In this document: positions 48,244-56,594 of the stretch, one piece after another
How positions within the stretch are numbered: the first letter of the stretch is position 1
How the letters are laid out: each line of letters begins with the position of its first letter
Source of the DNA: Marinactinospora thermotolerans DSM 45154
GTDB lineage: Bacteria; Actinomycetota; Actinomycetes; Streptosporangiales; Streptosporangiaceae
Reading direction: 5' to 3'
DNA length: 64,000 bases
NCBI RefSeq assembly: GCF_900167435.1
Contig: NZ_FUWS01000012.1
Location: 68,323 to 132,322 of the forward strand
The notes under the pieces: model-generated
Databases searched by the model: none
The model's input: the letters and a program-made list of their open reading frames with translations, nothing else
What the model was told of the DNA's origin: nothing
Position numbers and translations under genes: made by a program

Positions 48244-49611
48244 TCAGCGCGAGAGGTGGGCCAGGAGGTCCTGCCGGGTGAGCACGCCGGCGGGCTTGCC
48301 GTCGACCAACACGACCAGCGCGCCGGAGCGCTCCAGCTCCTGCACGCAGCGGCTCACCGGCTCACCGGAGCCGACCATCGGCAACGGACGGCCCATGTGG
48401 CTCTCGACCGGGTCGTCGATGTTGACGCTGCCCTTGAACAGGCCGTCGAGGACGTCGCGTTCGGCGATCGCCCCCACGACCTCGGCGGCCATGACCGGCG
48501 GTTCCTCCTTCATGACCGGAAGCTGGGACACCCCGTACTCGCGCATGATGGCCACCGCGGTCCCGACCGTCTCGTGCGGGTGGGCGTGGACGAACTGCGG
48601 GAGGTCGCTCCCCTTGCTCGCGAGCACGTCGCCCGCCGTGGCCTCCTCGGTCTCGGCCGAGAGGAAACCGTAGTCGGCCATCCACTCGTCGTTGAAGATC
48701 TTGCCCAGGTAGCCCCGGCCGCCGTCGGGCAGCAGCACCACGATGACGTCGTCGGGTCCGGCGGTCTCGGCGACCTTCAGCGCGGCCACGACCGCCAGGC
48801 CGCAGGAGCCGCCGACGAGCAGCGTCTCCTCCCTGGCCAGCCGGCGGGTCATGAGGAAGGAGTCCTTGTCGCTGACCGCGATGACCTCGTCGCAGATCGC
48901 CGGGTCGTAGGTGCTCGGCCAGATGTCCTCGCCGACCCCCTCGACCAGGTAGGGACGCCCGGTCCCCCCGGAGTAGACCGAGCCTTCGGGGTCGGCGCCG
49001 ATGACCTTCACCCTGCCGCCGGAGACCTCCTTGAGATAGCGGCCGGTGCCCGTGATGGTGCCTCCGGTGCCGATGCCGGCCACGAAGTGGGTGATGCGTC
49101 CGTCGGTCTGCTCCCACAGCTCCGGTCCGGTGCCGTGGTAGTGCGACTCGGGGTTGTTGGGGTTCTCGTACTGGTTGGGCTTCCAGGCTCCCGGGATCGT
49201 GGCGGCGAGCCGGTCCGACACCGAGTAGTAGGAGTCGGGGTGGTCGGGGGCGACGGTGGTGGGGCAGACGACGACCTCGGCCCCGTAGGCGCGCAGCACC
49301 GCCAGCTTGTCGGAGCCGACCTTGTCGGGGCAGACGAAGACGCAGCGGTACCCCTTCTCGGCCGCGACGATGGCCAGGCCCACGCCGGTGTTGCCCGAGG
49401 TGGGTTCGACGATGGTGCCCCCCGGCTTGAGCAGCCCCTTCTTCTCGGCGTCCTCGACCATGCGCAGGGCGATCCGGTCCTTCACCGAACCGCCCGGGTT
49501 GAAGTACTCGACCTTGGCCAGGACCGTGGGGGCCAGGCCCGCGGCCACCTTGTTGAGGCGCACGAGCGGGGTGTCCCCGACCAGCTCGATCAAAGAGTCG
49601 TGCACCCGCAT
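48244..49611 (-). CDS. cbs: Cystathionine beta-synthase
   Basis: 455 residues. The PLP-dependent domain (1-320) has K44 in NPGGSVKDRIALRM, the phosphate-binding SGNTGVGLA (in VEPTSGNTGVGLAIV), and GIGTGGTITGTGRYLKEVSG. The C-terminal Bateman pair of CBS motifs (about 335-455: VHAHPHETVGTAVAIMREYG, SGALVVLVDGKPAGVLTRQD) senses adenosyl ligands in related enzymes. It makes cystathionine from serine and homocysteine. The haem-binding N-terminal extension of animal enzymes is absent, as normal in bacteria. Confidence 0.95.
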   Translation of the reverse strand: MRVHDSLIELVGDTPLVRLNKVAAGLAPTVLAKVEYFNPGGSVKDRIALRMVEDAEKKGLLKPGGTIVEPTSGNTGVGLAIVAAEKGYRCVFVCPDKVGSDKLAVLRAYGAEVVVCPTTVAPDHPDSYYSVSDRLAATIPGAWKPNQYENPNNPESHYHGTGPELWEQTDGRITHFVAGIGTGGTITGTGRYLKEVSGGRVKVIGADPEGSVYSGGTGRPYLVEGVGEDIWPSTYDPAICDEVIAVSDKDSFLMTRRLAREETLLVGGSCGLAVVAALKVAETAGPDDVIVVLLPDGGRGYLGKIFNDEWMADYGFLSAETEEATAGDVLASKGSDLPQFVHAHPHETVGTAVAIMREYGVSQLPVMKEEPPVMAAEVVGAIAERDVLDGLFKGSVNIDDPVESHMGRPLPMVGSGEPVSRCVQELERSGALVVLVDGKPAGVLTRQDLLAHLSR

Positions 49612-49854
49612 CAGCGGCTCCCCCTCACATTCACCGCCGCGGTTCTCGCGGCCGGTTGTCGACCTAATGCGGCCCGTTGCGCCGCCCGTGGGCCGGTCGG
49701 CCCCGTTTCCCCGACTTTAACGCCCTGGCCATTGTGCGGGGACAGGATCGAGGGGACTGTCCGGCCCCGGGCGAAGTGAGGGAGCGTGCCGTAACCTTAC
49801 TGGTGAGTAGGTCCGGACGTGGAAGCAAGCACTCACAGGTTCGGAGGCGAGGGT

Positions 49855-50898
49855 ATGCTGCTGCGCGCCGCACGAGCTCGGAGGATCGCCACCGCGACCG
49901 CCTTCGGTGGCGGGGGGCTGACCGTCTTGGGGGCGAGCACCGTCGCGCTCCTGTACCTGCAGGCCCGGCGGGCCCATCGGACGATCGGTTTCACGGCCTG
50001 GGATTCACCCAGGGCCGACGGGCTCTACGGTTCCGGGGACGGCGCCGTCATCTCGTTCGCGATGATGGGCGACTCCACGGCCGCGGGTTTCGCGGTCACC
50101 GACGTCCTCCAGACCCCCGCGGGCATGCTGGCCGAGGGGATCTCCGCCGTGGCCGACGGCCCGGTCCGGCTGCGCAACGTCGCCCGGGTGGGGGCCACCT
50201 CCAAGGACCTGCCGGGTCAGCTCGATCGGATCCGCCGCGACCCGCCCGACCTGGCCGTGATCTTCATCGGCGCCAACGACGTGATCCGCCGGGTCCGGCC
50301 GGCCGACTCGGTGCTCTACCTCCAGAACGTGGTGCGCGAGCTGGTCGGGATGGGTGCGGCGGTCGTGGTGGGAACCTGTCCGGACCTGGGCACGGTCCAG
50401 CCGATCGCCCAGCCCCTGCGCTACGTCGCCCGCAGGGCGTCACGCCAGCTCGCGGCGGCCCAGACGATCGCGGTGGTCGAGGAGGGCGGGCGGACCGTGT
50501 CGCTGGGCAGCCTGCTCGCCGACGACTTCCTGACCTACCCCGACGAGATGTTCGGCCCCGACCGTTTTCATCCCTCCGCGCGCGGCTACGCGCAGGCGGC
50601 CTCGGCGGTGCTCCCCTCGGCGTGCGCGGCGCTGGGCCTGCTGCCCGACCTGGCCGTGGCGTCTGAGGCAACACGCGACCGCGGGGTGCTGCCGGTGGAC
50701 CTCGCCGCGGTCGAGGCCGCCGAGACGTCCGGCACGGAGGTCAACGCCACCCGGATCGCCGGCCGCGAACGGGGGCCACGGGGCCGCTGGGCGACCCTCA
50801 TACGCCGCCGTCTCGGCTGGGAAGCGGTGGAGCCGGCCGAGCACGCGCACGCCGCCGAGCCGACCCCTGAAGGGGACTCACCCGGTCCGGCACGTTAA
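49855..50898 (+). CDS. SGNH/GDSL hydrolase family protein, membrane-anchored
   Basis: 347 residues from ATG 49855, eight bases after GGAGG. An N-terminal membrane anchor (IATATAFGGGGLTVLGASTV) precedes the SGNH fold: block I ISFAMMGDSTAAGF (Ser in GDS), block III VIFIGANDVIRRVRP (GxND), block V GPDRFHPSARGYAQAA (DxxH). The basic C-terminal tail is cytoplasmic-looking or disordered. Serine esterase or lipase of the envelope; same place as Rv1075c. A palindrome covers the stop codon. Confidence 0.9.
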   Translation: MLLRAARARRIATATAFGGGGLTVLGASTVALLYLQARRAHRTIGFTAWDSPRADGLYGSGDGAVISFAMMGDSTAAGFAVTDVLQTPAGMLAEGISAVADGPVRLRNVARVGATSKDLPGQLDRIRRDPPDLAVIFIGANDVIRRVRPADSVLYLQNVVRELVGMGAAVVVGTCPDLGTVQPIAQPLRYVARRASRQLAAAQTIAVVEEGGRTVSLGSLLADDFLTYPDEMFGPDRFHPSARGYAQAASAVLPSACAALGLLPDLAVASEATRDRGVLPVDLAAVEAAETSGTEVNATRIAGRERGPRGRWATLIRRRLGWEAVEPAEHAHAAEPTPEGDSPGPAR

Positions 50899-50906
50899 CG
50901 TGCCGG
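50887..50906 (+). terminator. 20-bp perfect palindrome spanning the SGNH stop codon
   Basis: CCGGCACGTTAACGTGCCGG; the TAA stop lies in its centre. As RNA it forms an 8-bp stem with a TTAA loop. It could terminate, or slow ribosome release. Confidence 0.6.
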
Positions 50907-50917
50907 TAGCAAAGCGT

Positions 50918-50933
50918 CCGACCGCCTGGTCGG
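50918..50933. promoter_or_regulatory. Inverted repeat upstream of the thiolase gene
   Basis: CCGACC-GCCT-GGTCGG, 28 bp before the thiolase ATG. The half-site style is that of TetR-type fatty-acid regulators; cognate regulator not visible. Confidence 0.45.
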
Positions 50934-50961
50934 TCTGTCATCTCCAGAAAGGGCCGCGAGC

Positions 50962-52185
50962 ATGCCCGAAGCCGTCATCGTCGCGACCGCGCGTTCCCCG
51001 ATCGGGCGGGCGTTCAAGGGTTCCCTCAAGGACCTGCGCCCGGACGACCTGGCCGCCCAGATCATCTCCGCCGCGCTCGCGAAGGTTCCGCAACTCGACC
51101 CCACGACCATCGACGACCTGCTGCTCGGCTGCGGGTTGCCCGGCGGCGAGCAGGGCAACAACCTCGCCCGGGTGGTCGCGGTGCAGCTCGGCCTGGACAC
51201 CGTCCCGGGCGCGACGATCACCCGCTACTGCTCCTCCTCGCTCCAGACGACCCGCATGGCCTACCACGCGATCAAGGCCGGTGAGGGCGACGTCTTCGTC
51301 TCGGCCGGGGTCGAAATGGTGAGCCGGTTCGTGAAGGGCAACAGCGACTCCCTGCCCGACACCCGCAACCCGTTGTTCGCCGACGCCGAGGCCCGCACCG
51401 CGCGGCGCGCCGAGGGGGGCGCGCCGCAGTGGCACGACCCGCGCGAGGACGGAGAGCTCCCCGACGTCTACATCGCCATGGGGCAGACCGCCGAGAACGT
51501 GGTGCAGCTGCGTGGCCTGTCGCGGCAGCGGCAGGACGAGTTCGGCGTGCGGTCGCAGAACCTCGCCGAGAAGTCGCTGGACAACGGTTTCTGGGAGCGC
51601 GAGATCACACCGGTCACCCTGCCCGACGGCACGGTGATCAGCGCTGACGACGGGCCGCGCCGGGGCACCACCTACGAGGCGGTCTCCCAGCTCAAACCCG
51701 TCTTCCGTCCCGACGGCACGGTGACGGCGGGCAACTGCTGTCCCCTCAACGACGGCGCCGCCGCCGTTGTGATCATGAGCGACACCAAGGCGGCCCAGCT
51801 CGGCATCACCCCGCTGGCCCGCATCGTCTCGACGGGGGTCAGCGCCCTGTCCCCCGAGATCATGGGCCTGGGTCCGGTCGAGGCGTCGCGCCGGGCCCTG
51901 GCCCGCGCGAACATGTCCATCAGCGACATCGATCTGGTCGAGATCAACGAGGCGTTCGCCGCCCAGGTGCTGCCGTCGGCCGACGACCTGGGGATCGACA
52001 TCGACTCCCAGCTCAACGTCAACGGCGGCGCGATCGCCGTGGGCCACCCGTTCGGGATGACCGGCGCCCGCATCACGACCACCCTGCTCAACGGCCTGCA
52101 GTTCCACGACAAGACCTTCGGTCTGGAGACCATGTGCGTGGGCGGCGGCCAGGGCATGGCGGCGGTGTTCGAGCGGCTGAGCTGA
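50962..52185 (+). CDS. Acetyl-CoA acetyltransferase (thiolase)
   Basis: 407 residues. Both catalytic cysteines are visible: C90 in ITRYCSSSLQTTRMAY (nucleophile) and C392 in METMCVGGGQGMAAVF; H362 is in GAIAVGHPFGMTGAR; NEAFAAQ is also present. Degradative or biosynthetic thiolase of the FadA type, acting on acetoacetyl-CoA or longer 3-ketoacyl-CoA. Position matches fadA3 (Rv1074c). AGAAAGGG serves as ribosome-binding site; a possible operator lies just upstream. Confidence 0.94.
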   Translation: MPEAVIVATARSPIGRAFKGSLKDLRPDDLAAQIISAALAKVPQLDPTTIDDLLLGCGLPGGEQGNNLARVVAVQLGLDTVPGATITRYCSSSLQTTRMAYHAIKAGEGDVFVSAGVEMVSRFVKGNSDSLPDTRNPLFADAEARTARRAEGGAPQWHDPREDGELPDVYIAMGQTAENVVQLRGLSRQRQDEFGVRSQNLAEKSLDNGFWEREITPVTLPDGTVISADDGPRRGTTYEAVSQLKPVFRPDGTVTAGNCCPLNDGAAAVVIMSDTKAAQLGITPLARIVSTGVSALSPEIMGLGPVEASRRALARANMSISDIDLVEINEAFAAQVLPSADDLGIDIDSQLNVNGGAIAVGHPFGMTGARITTTLLNGLQFHDKTFGLETMCVGGGQGMAAVFERLS

Positions 52186-52383
52186 TCCGGCGCGCCGCCC
52201 GGCGGGCGGCCGCGCGGCGGGGCGGGACGTCCGGGGCGTCCCGCCCCGCGGTGTCATGACCCGCCGCCCCGCCCCGGGAACGCATTTGCCGAGGCGAACG
52301 TAAAAGCTGTCCCGCACCCCCTTGTCCGAATCGTCATCGTGTTGCAGTCTCACTGTTACGACGACGCTCTCTCGGAGGTGCCC

Positions 52384-52629
52384 ATGTCGGTAACCCACTC
52401 GCCGGAGACGCACGCGCTGCTCATCGCTCGCGTCCCGACCGTGACAGGCCGCGAACTCCACGAGTGGTTCACCACGCTCGACAACGGGCCAGGGCTCAGG
52501 CGTTGCTCGGAACGTTCGAACTGGCTCGCCGACGAGCACAGAATCAGCCTCGGCTACGCCCGCGCCATCGTCCAGGAGTACGACCGGCGCCGCCACAACC
52601 GTTCCGCCGTCCCGCCGCAGCGTTCCTGA
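52384..52629 (+). CDS. Small DUF4287-like protein
   Basis: 81 residues from ATG 52384, with GGAGG upstream. VPTVTGRELHEWFTTLDNGP then RSNWLADEHRISLGYARAIV fits a SAP-like or HeH-like short helical domain as in DUF4287 proteins. The end is basic (DRRRHNRS). Function unknown. A strong hairpin follows. Confidence 0.6.
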   Translation: MSVTHSPETHALLIARVPTVTGRELHEWFTTLDNGPGLRRCSERSNWLADEHRISLGYARAIVQEYDRRRHNRSAVPPQRS

Positions 52630-52669
52630 GGCCCGACCCCGACACCCGTCCCGACCGGATCGGGAAAGG

Positions 52670-52706
52670 ACGACGCCCCGCCCGGATCTTCCGGGCGGGG
52701 CGTCGT
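52670..52706. terminator. Bidirectional hairpin terminator
   Basis: 16-bp perfect stem (52670-52685 with 52691-52706) with loop ATCTT, between the convergent DUF4287-like and BI-1 genes. Confidence 0.85.
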
Positions 52707-52726
52707 GCGCGTAACCGACACGAGGG

Positions 52727-53665
52727 TCAGTCGCTGCTGAAGATCGCCTGGATCATCCACAGCAGACGCAGGATCTCGACGTAGAGCCAGACCAGCGTGA
52801 CCGTCAGGCCGAAGGCGAGCTGCCAGGAGTACTTCTCGGGCAGGCCCATGCCGATGGCGTCGTCGACGTTCTTGAACTCGATCGCCAGTACCAGGGCGGC
52901 GAGCACGATGGCGACGGCGCTGACGAGCAGGCCGAGCGGGCCGGCCTCGCGCAGGCCCAGACCGAAGCCGCCGTTGAAGAAGCTGATGACGAAGTTCACC
53001 AGCAGCAGGATGGCCAGGCCGAGGACCGCGGCCGTGACCACCTTGACGAAGGTCCCGGTGACCCGGATGACCTTGAACTTGTACAGCGCCAGCATGGCGC
53101 CGGCGACGAACAGGGTGCCGAAGATCGCGGGCACCACCAGGCCGCCGGGGGAGACCCCGGAGTTGTACAGCGAAGCCTCGAGCACGAAGCTGATGCCGCC
53201 GACGAACAGACCCTCAAGAACCGCGTAGGTGAGGATCAGCGCGGGGTTGGTGGACTCCTTGAAGCTGATGACCAGCCCCAGCACCAGCGCGCCGATGGCG
53301 CCCACGACGGCCATGATCATGGCCAGGCCCGGGTTGGCCAGGGCCAGGAAGTAGGTGATCACGGCGGCGACGACCACGGCGCCGAGCGTGAACCCGGTGC
53401 GCATGACGACGTCGTCGATGGTCACGTTCCGGCCGCCCGCCATGGGCATGCCGGGCTGGGGGTGGCCCGGGTACTGGCCCTGCGGCGCGTACCCGGGGTG
53501 ACCCTGCTGATAAGGCTGGCCATACCCCTGCTGGGGGTAGGGCTGGCCGTAGGGCTGCTGGTAAGGAGCCTGCCCGTACGGTGCCTGGTAGGGCTGCGCG
53601 CCGACGCCCCCCTGCCCAGCTGACATAGCCCGCTTGAGAGCGGGGTTCGAACTCCGCATCCGCAT
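52727..53665 (-). CDS. Bax inhibitor-1/YccA family membrane protein
   Basis: 312 residues from ATG 53665 (MRMRSSNPALKRAMSAGQGG). A Gln/Pro/Tyr/Gly-rich cytoplasmic tail (about 20-80, with QPYGQPY and QPYQQGH motifs) precedes seven membrane segments (RTGFTLGAVVVAAVITYFLA to WQLAFGLTVTLVWLYVEILR). The final helix contains EILRLLWMIQAIF, the conserved acidic position of BI-1 family pH-gated calcium-leak channels. Role in bacteria is not settled. An in-frame TTG at 53674 is an alternative start. Confidence 0.9.
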   Translation of the reverse strand: MRMRSSNPALKRAMSAGQGGVGAQPYQAPYGQAPYQQPYGQPYPQQGYGQPYQQGHPGYAPQGQYPGHPQPGMPMAGGRNVTIDDVVMRTGFTLGAVVVAAVITYFLALANPGLAMIMAVVGAIGALVLGLVISFKESTNPALILTYAVLEGLFVGGISFVLEASLYNSGVSPGGLVVPAIFGTLFVAGAMLALYKFKVIRVTGTFVKVVTAAVLGLAILLLVNFVISFFNGGFGLGLREAGPLGLLVSAVAIVLAALVLAIEFKNVDDAIGMGLPEKYSWQLAFGLTVTLVWLYVEILRLLWMIQAIFSSD

Positions 53666-53778
53666 GTTCGTCAAAGCCTTTCAGGGCGTAATTGTCCTGC
53701 GGTCAAGGTAACGCACGAACCCTCCGTAGGAGTTCCCCCGCCCCGTCACAGCTCGGACTCGTCGTGATCTCGGACGCC

Positions 53779-54705
53779 TCAGCCCTTGGGCGCGAGCGCC
53801 CGGAGGAAGAACACGAGGTTGGCGGGACGCTCGGCGAGGCGGCGCATGAAGTAGCCGTACCACTCGTCGCCGTAGGGGACGTAGACCCGCATGCGGCGCC
53901 CCTCGGCGGCGAGGCGCACCTGCTCGGCGTCGCGGATGCCGTAGAGCATCTGGTGCTCGTAGTCCTCGGGGGAACGGCCCGCGTCCTCGGCGAGCCGGCC
54001 CGCGATGGCGATCATGCGCGGGTCGTGCGAGGCGATCATCGGGTACCCCTCGCCGTTCATGAGGATCTTGGCGCAGCGCACGTAGGAGCGGTCGACCTCG
54101 GCCTTGTCCCGGTAGGCCACCGACGCCGGCTCGTCGTAGGCGCCCTTGCACAGCCGCACCCGGGATCCCGCGTGGGCGAGGTCACGGCAGTCGGCCTCGG
54201 TGCGGCGCAGGTAGGCCTGGAGCACGGCCCCCACCCAGGGGAAGTCGACCCGGAGTTCGCGCAGGATGCCCAGCGTGGAGTCGACCGTGGTGTGGTCCTC
54301 CATGTCCAGCGTCACCGTGGTGCCGACCGCGGCGGCGGCCTCGCAGATGCGCCGCGCGTTGTCCAACGCGATCTTCTCGCCGTCGGCGGGCAGGAACTGG
54401 CCCACGGCCGACAGCTTGACCGACACCTCCGCGCGCCCGGCCAGGCCGGCGTGGCCCAGCTCGCCCAGCAGCCGCGTGTAGGCGGTGACCGTGGCCGCGG
54501 CCTGGGCCTCGTCCGTCACGTCCTCACCCAGGTAGTCGAGGGTGACGTAACGGTCCTCGGTCAGCTCGCGCACGGCGGGGAGGGCCTCCTCCAGCGTGGA
54601 ACCGGCGACGAAGCGGTCGACGAGCCCCTTCGTCAGGGGCATGCGCTCGACGAGGGTGCGGCAACCCGTGGAACGTGCCGCGAGCAGCAGTGGGGTACGA
54701 AGCAT
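53779..54705 (-). CDS. pruB: Proline dehydrogenase
   Basis: 308 residues, the short monofunctional type. Beta/alpha barrel with FAD: SVKLSAVGQFLPADGEKIAL, TVTLDMEDHTTVDSTLGILR, VGAVLQAYLRRTEADC, RLCKGAYDEPASVAYRDKAE and MIASHDPRMIAIAG; the end AYxxRRxxERP-like pattern is YGYFMRRLAERPANL. Oxidises proline to pyrroline-5-carboxylate, feeding PruA encoded just upstream. The 129-bp gap to pruA contains a small palindrome. Confidence 0.93.
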   Translation of the reverse strand: MLRTPLLLAARSTGCRTLVERMPLTKGLVDRFVAGSTLEEALPAVRELTEDRYVTLDYLGEDVTDEAQAAATVTAYTRLLGELGHAGLAGRAEVSVKLSAVGQFLPADGEKIALDNARRICEAAAAVGTTVTLDMEDHTTVDSTLGILRELRVDFPWVGAVLQAYLRRTEADCRDLAHAGSRVRLCKGAYDEPASVAYRDKAEVDRSYVRCAKILMNGEGYPMIASHDPRMIAIAGRLAEDAGRSPEDYEHQMLYGIRDAEQVRLAAEGRRMRVYVPYGDEWYGYFMRRLAERPANLVFFLRALAPKG

Positions 54706-54834
54706 GGTGGACCTCGCCCTTTCGAACCGGTGGGAGGGCGGCCCCGGACGGGTGACCGGGGCCGCGGGGAAGGCTCCCGCGGGAGCGGAGACGGGACGGG
54801 CCGGACCCCGATCGAGGTCCGACCCGCGCCGGGT

Positions 54835-56460
54835 TCAGCCCTGGTGGGGGTAGGAGGAGACCGTCGGCGCGACGAACGTCTCCTTGATCGAGCGAGGGCT
54901 GGCCCAGCGCGCCAGGTTCTGCGCCGAGCCGGCCTTGTCGTTGGTGCCGGAGGCCCGGCCGCCGCCGAAGGGCTGCTGGCCGACGACCGAGCCGGTGGGA
55001 CGGTCGTTGACGTAGAAGTTGCCCGCGGTGAAGCGCAGCGCCTCGTGGGCCTTGATGATCGCCGCGCGGTCGCGGGCGATCACCGCACCGGTGAGCGCGT
55101 AGTCCGAGCCCTCGTCGACGAGCTTGAGCACCCGGTCGTAGTCGCCGTCCTCGTAGACGTGCACGGCGAGGATCGGACCGAAGTACTCGGTGCGGAAGAC
55201 GTCGTTGGAGGGGTCGCTGCCGAGCAGGACCGTGGGACGCACGAAGTAGCCCTCGGAGTCGTCGGCGGTGCCGCCGGCGAGGATCTCCAGGGTGGAGTCG
55301 GCGCGGGCGCGGTCGAGCACACCGGAGAGGCGGTCGAAGGAGCGCCGGTCGATCACGGCACCGAGGAAGTTGCCCAGGTCGGTGACGTCGCCCATGGGCA
55401 GCGACTCGACCTCGGCGATGAAATCGTCGCGCATGCGCTCCCACACCGAGCGGGCGATGAAGGCGCGAGAGGCCGCGGAGCACTTCTGCCCCTGGTACTC
55501 GAAGGCGCCGCGCACCAGGGCGGTGCGCAGGATCTCGGGGTCGGCCGAGGCGTGGGCGACGACGAAGTCCTTGCCGCCGGTCTCGCCGACGATCCGCGGG
55601 TAGGAACGGTAGCCGGCGATGTTCTCGCCGACCGTGCGCCACAGGTGCTGGAAGGTCCGGGTCGAACCCGTGAAGTGCACGCCGGCCAGGTCGGGGTCGG
55701 CCAGCGCCACATCGGAGACGGCCAGCCCGTCGCCCGTCACCATGTTGATGACGCCCGGGGGCATCCCCGCCTCTTCGAGCAGCCGCATCGTGAGGTCGGC
55801 GGCGAACTGCTGGGTCGGCGACGGCTTCCACAGCACGACGTTGCCCATGAGCGCGGGCGCGGTGGGCAGGTTGCCGGCGATCGCGGTGAAGTTGAACGGG
55901 GTGATCGCGTAGACGAAGCCCTCAAGGGGCCGCTGCTCCACCCGGTTCCACTGCCCGGCCGGGCTGTGGGGCTGCTCCTGCATGAGCCGGCGCGCGTAGG
56001 AGACGTTGAAGCGCCAGAAGTCGATGAGCTCACACGCCGAGTCGATCTCGGCCTGGATCGCGGTCTTGGACTGGCCGAGCATCGTGGCGGCGTTGAGGCG
56101 GGCGCGCCAGGGGCCCGAGAGCAGGTCGGCGGCGCGCAGCAGGATCGCGGCGCGCTCGTCGAAGGGCATCGCGCGCCAGGCGGGGGCCGCCTTCTTCGCG
56201 GCGTCGATGGCGGCGCGGGCGTCGTCGTGGGTGGCGTTGGCCAGGGTGCCCAGGACCGCGGAGTGCTTGTGCGGCTGGACGACGTCGACGCGCTCGCCGC
56301 CGCCCATCCGGCGCTCGCCGCCGATGGTCATGGTGAGCTCGACCGGCTCCTTCGCCAGCGCGTCCAGCTGCTTGACGAGCTCGTCCCGCTCCGGGCTTCC
56401 CGGGGCGTACGACAGGACGGGCTCGTTCACCGGCGTGGGAACGTTCGTCACGGCGTCCAT
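54835..56460 (-). CDS. pruA: L-glutamate gamma-semialdehyde dehydrogenase (P5C dehydrogenase)
   Basis: 541 residues from ATG 56460, with GGGGAGG upstream. Aldehyde dehydrogenase family: NFTAIAGNLPTAPALMGNVV, cofactor-side GVHFTGSTRTFQHLWR, RIVGETGGKDFVVAH (general-base E) and catalytic C327 in YQGQKCSAASRAFIA. Oxidises glutamate semialdehyde to glutamate. First gene of the pruA-pruB unit, divergent from the PucR-type regulator. Confidence 0.95.
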   Translation of the reverse strand: MDAVTNVPTPVNEPVLSYAPGSPERDELVKQLDALAKEPVELTMTIGGERRMGGGERVDVVQPHKHSAVLGTLANATHDDARAAIDAAKKAAPAWRAMPFDERAAILLRAADLLSGPWRARLNAATMLGQSKTAIQAEIDSACELIDFWRFNVSYARRLMQEQPHSPAGQWNRVEQRPLEGFVYAITPFNFTAIAGNLPTAPALMGNVVLWKPSPTQQFAADLTMRLLEEAGMPPGVINMVTGDGLAVSDVALADPDLAGVHFTGSTRTFQHLWRTVGENIAGYRSYPRIVGETGGKDFVVAHASADPEILRTALVRGAFEYQGQKCSAASRAFIARSVWERMRDDFIAEVESLPMGDVTDLGNFLGAVIDRRSFDRLSGVLDRARADSTLEILAGGTADDSEGYFVRPTVLLGSDPSNDVFRTEYFGPILAVHVYEDGDYDRVLKLVDEGSDYALTGAVIARDRAAIIKAHEALRFTAGNFYVNDRPTGSVVGQQPFGGGRASGTNDKAGSAQNLARWASPRSIKETFVAPTVSSYPHQG

Positions 56461-56532
56461 GAGCGGCTGCCTCCCCTACAGAGTCATCTTTGAACTGCAC
56501 AAACGTTATGTTCACGAAGCCATCGGAAGCTT

Positions 56533-56546
56533 GTGGGCAAGCCCAC
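56533..56546. promoter_or_regulatory. Inverted repeat in the pruA-pruC divergent region
   Basis: GTGGGC-AA-GCCCAC, perfect 6-bp arms. Possible second operator half of the proline regulator. Confidence 0.4.
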
Positions 56547-56562
56547 TCTTTGCTGGACTGTC

Positions 56563-56578
56563 TTGTCCGATCGGACAA
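56563..56578. promoter_or_regulatory. 16-bp perfect palindrome, candidate operator for proline control
   Basis: TTGTCCGATCGGACAA, 16 bp before the predicted pruC start codon. A strict palindrome in a divergent regulator-operon gap is the usual place for autoregulation. PruC-type activators control pruAB in mycobacteria; binding to this site is an inference. Confidence 0.6.
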
Positions 56579-56594
56579 AACAAGGGAGGCCACG

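Noticed and set aside
47629-49779. Long plus-strand frame across the gene-free region and cbs
   Set aside because: Low-complexity, antisense to cbs, no start signal or domain; the gene-free part shows no coding bias.
49612-49854. S-box/SAM or other sulfur riboswitch upstream of cbs or metB
   Set aside because: No kink-turn or conserved core seen; the metB upstream gap is under 60 bp.
53692-56493. 933-codon plus-strand frame opposite pruB and pruA
   Set aside because: Antisense shadow over two enzymes with intact catalytic motifs.
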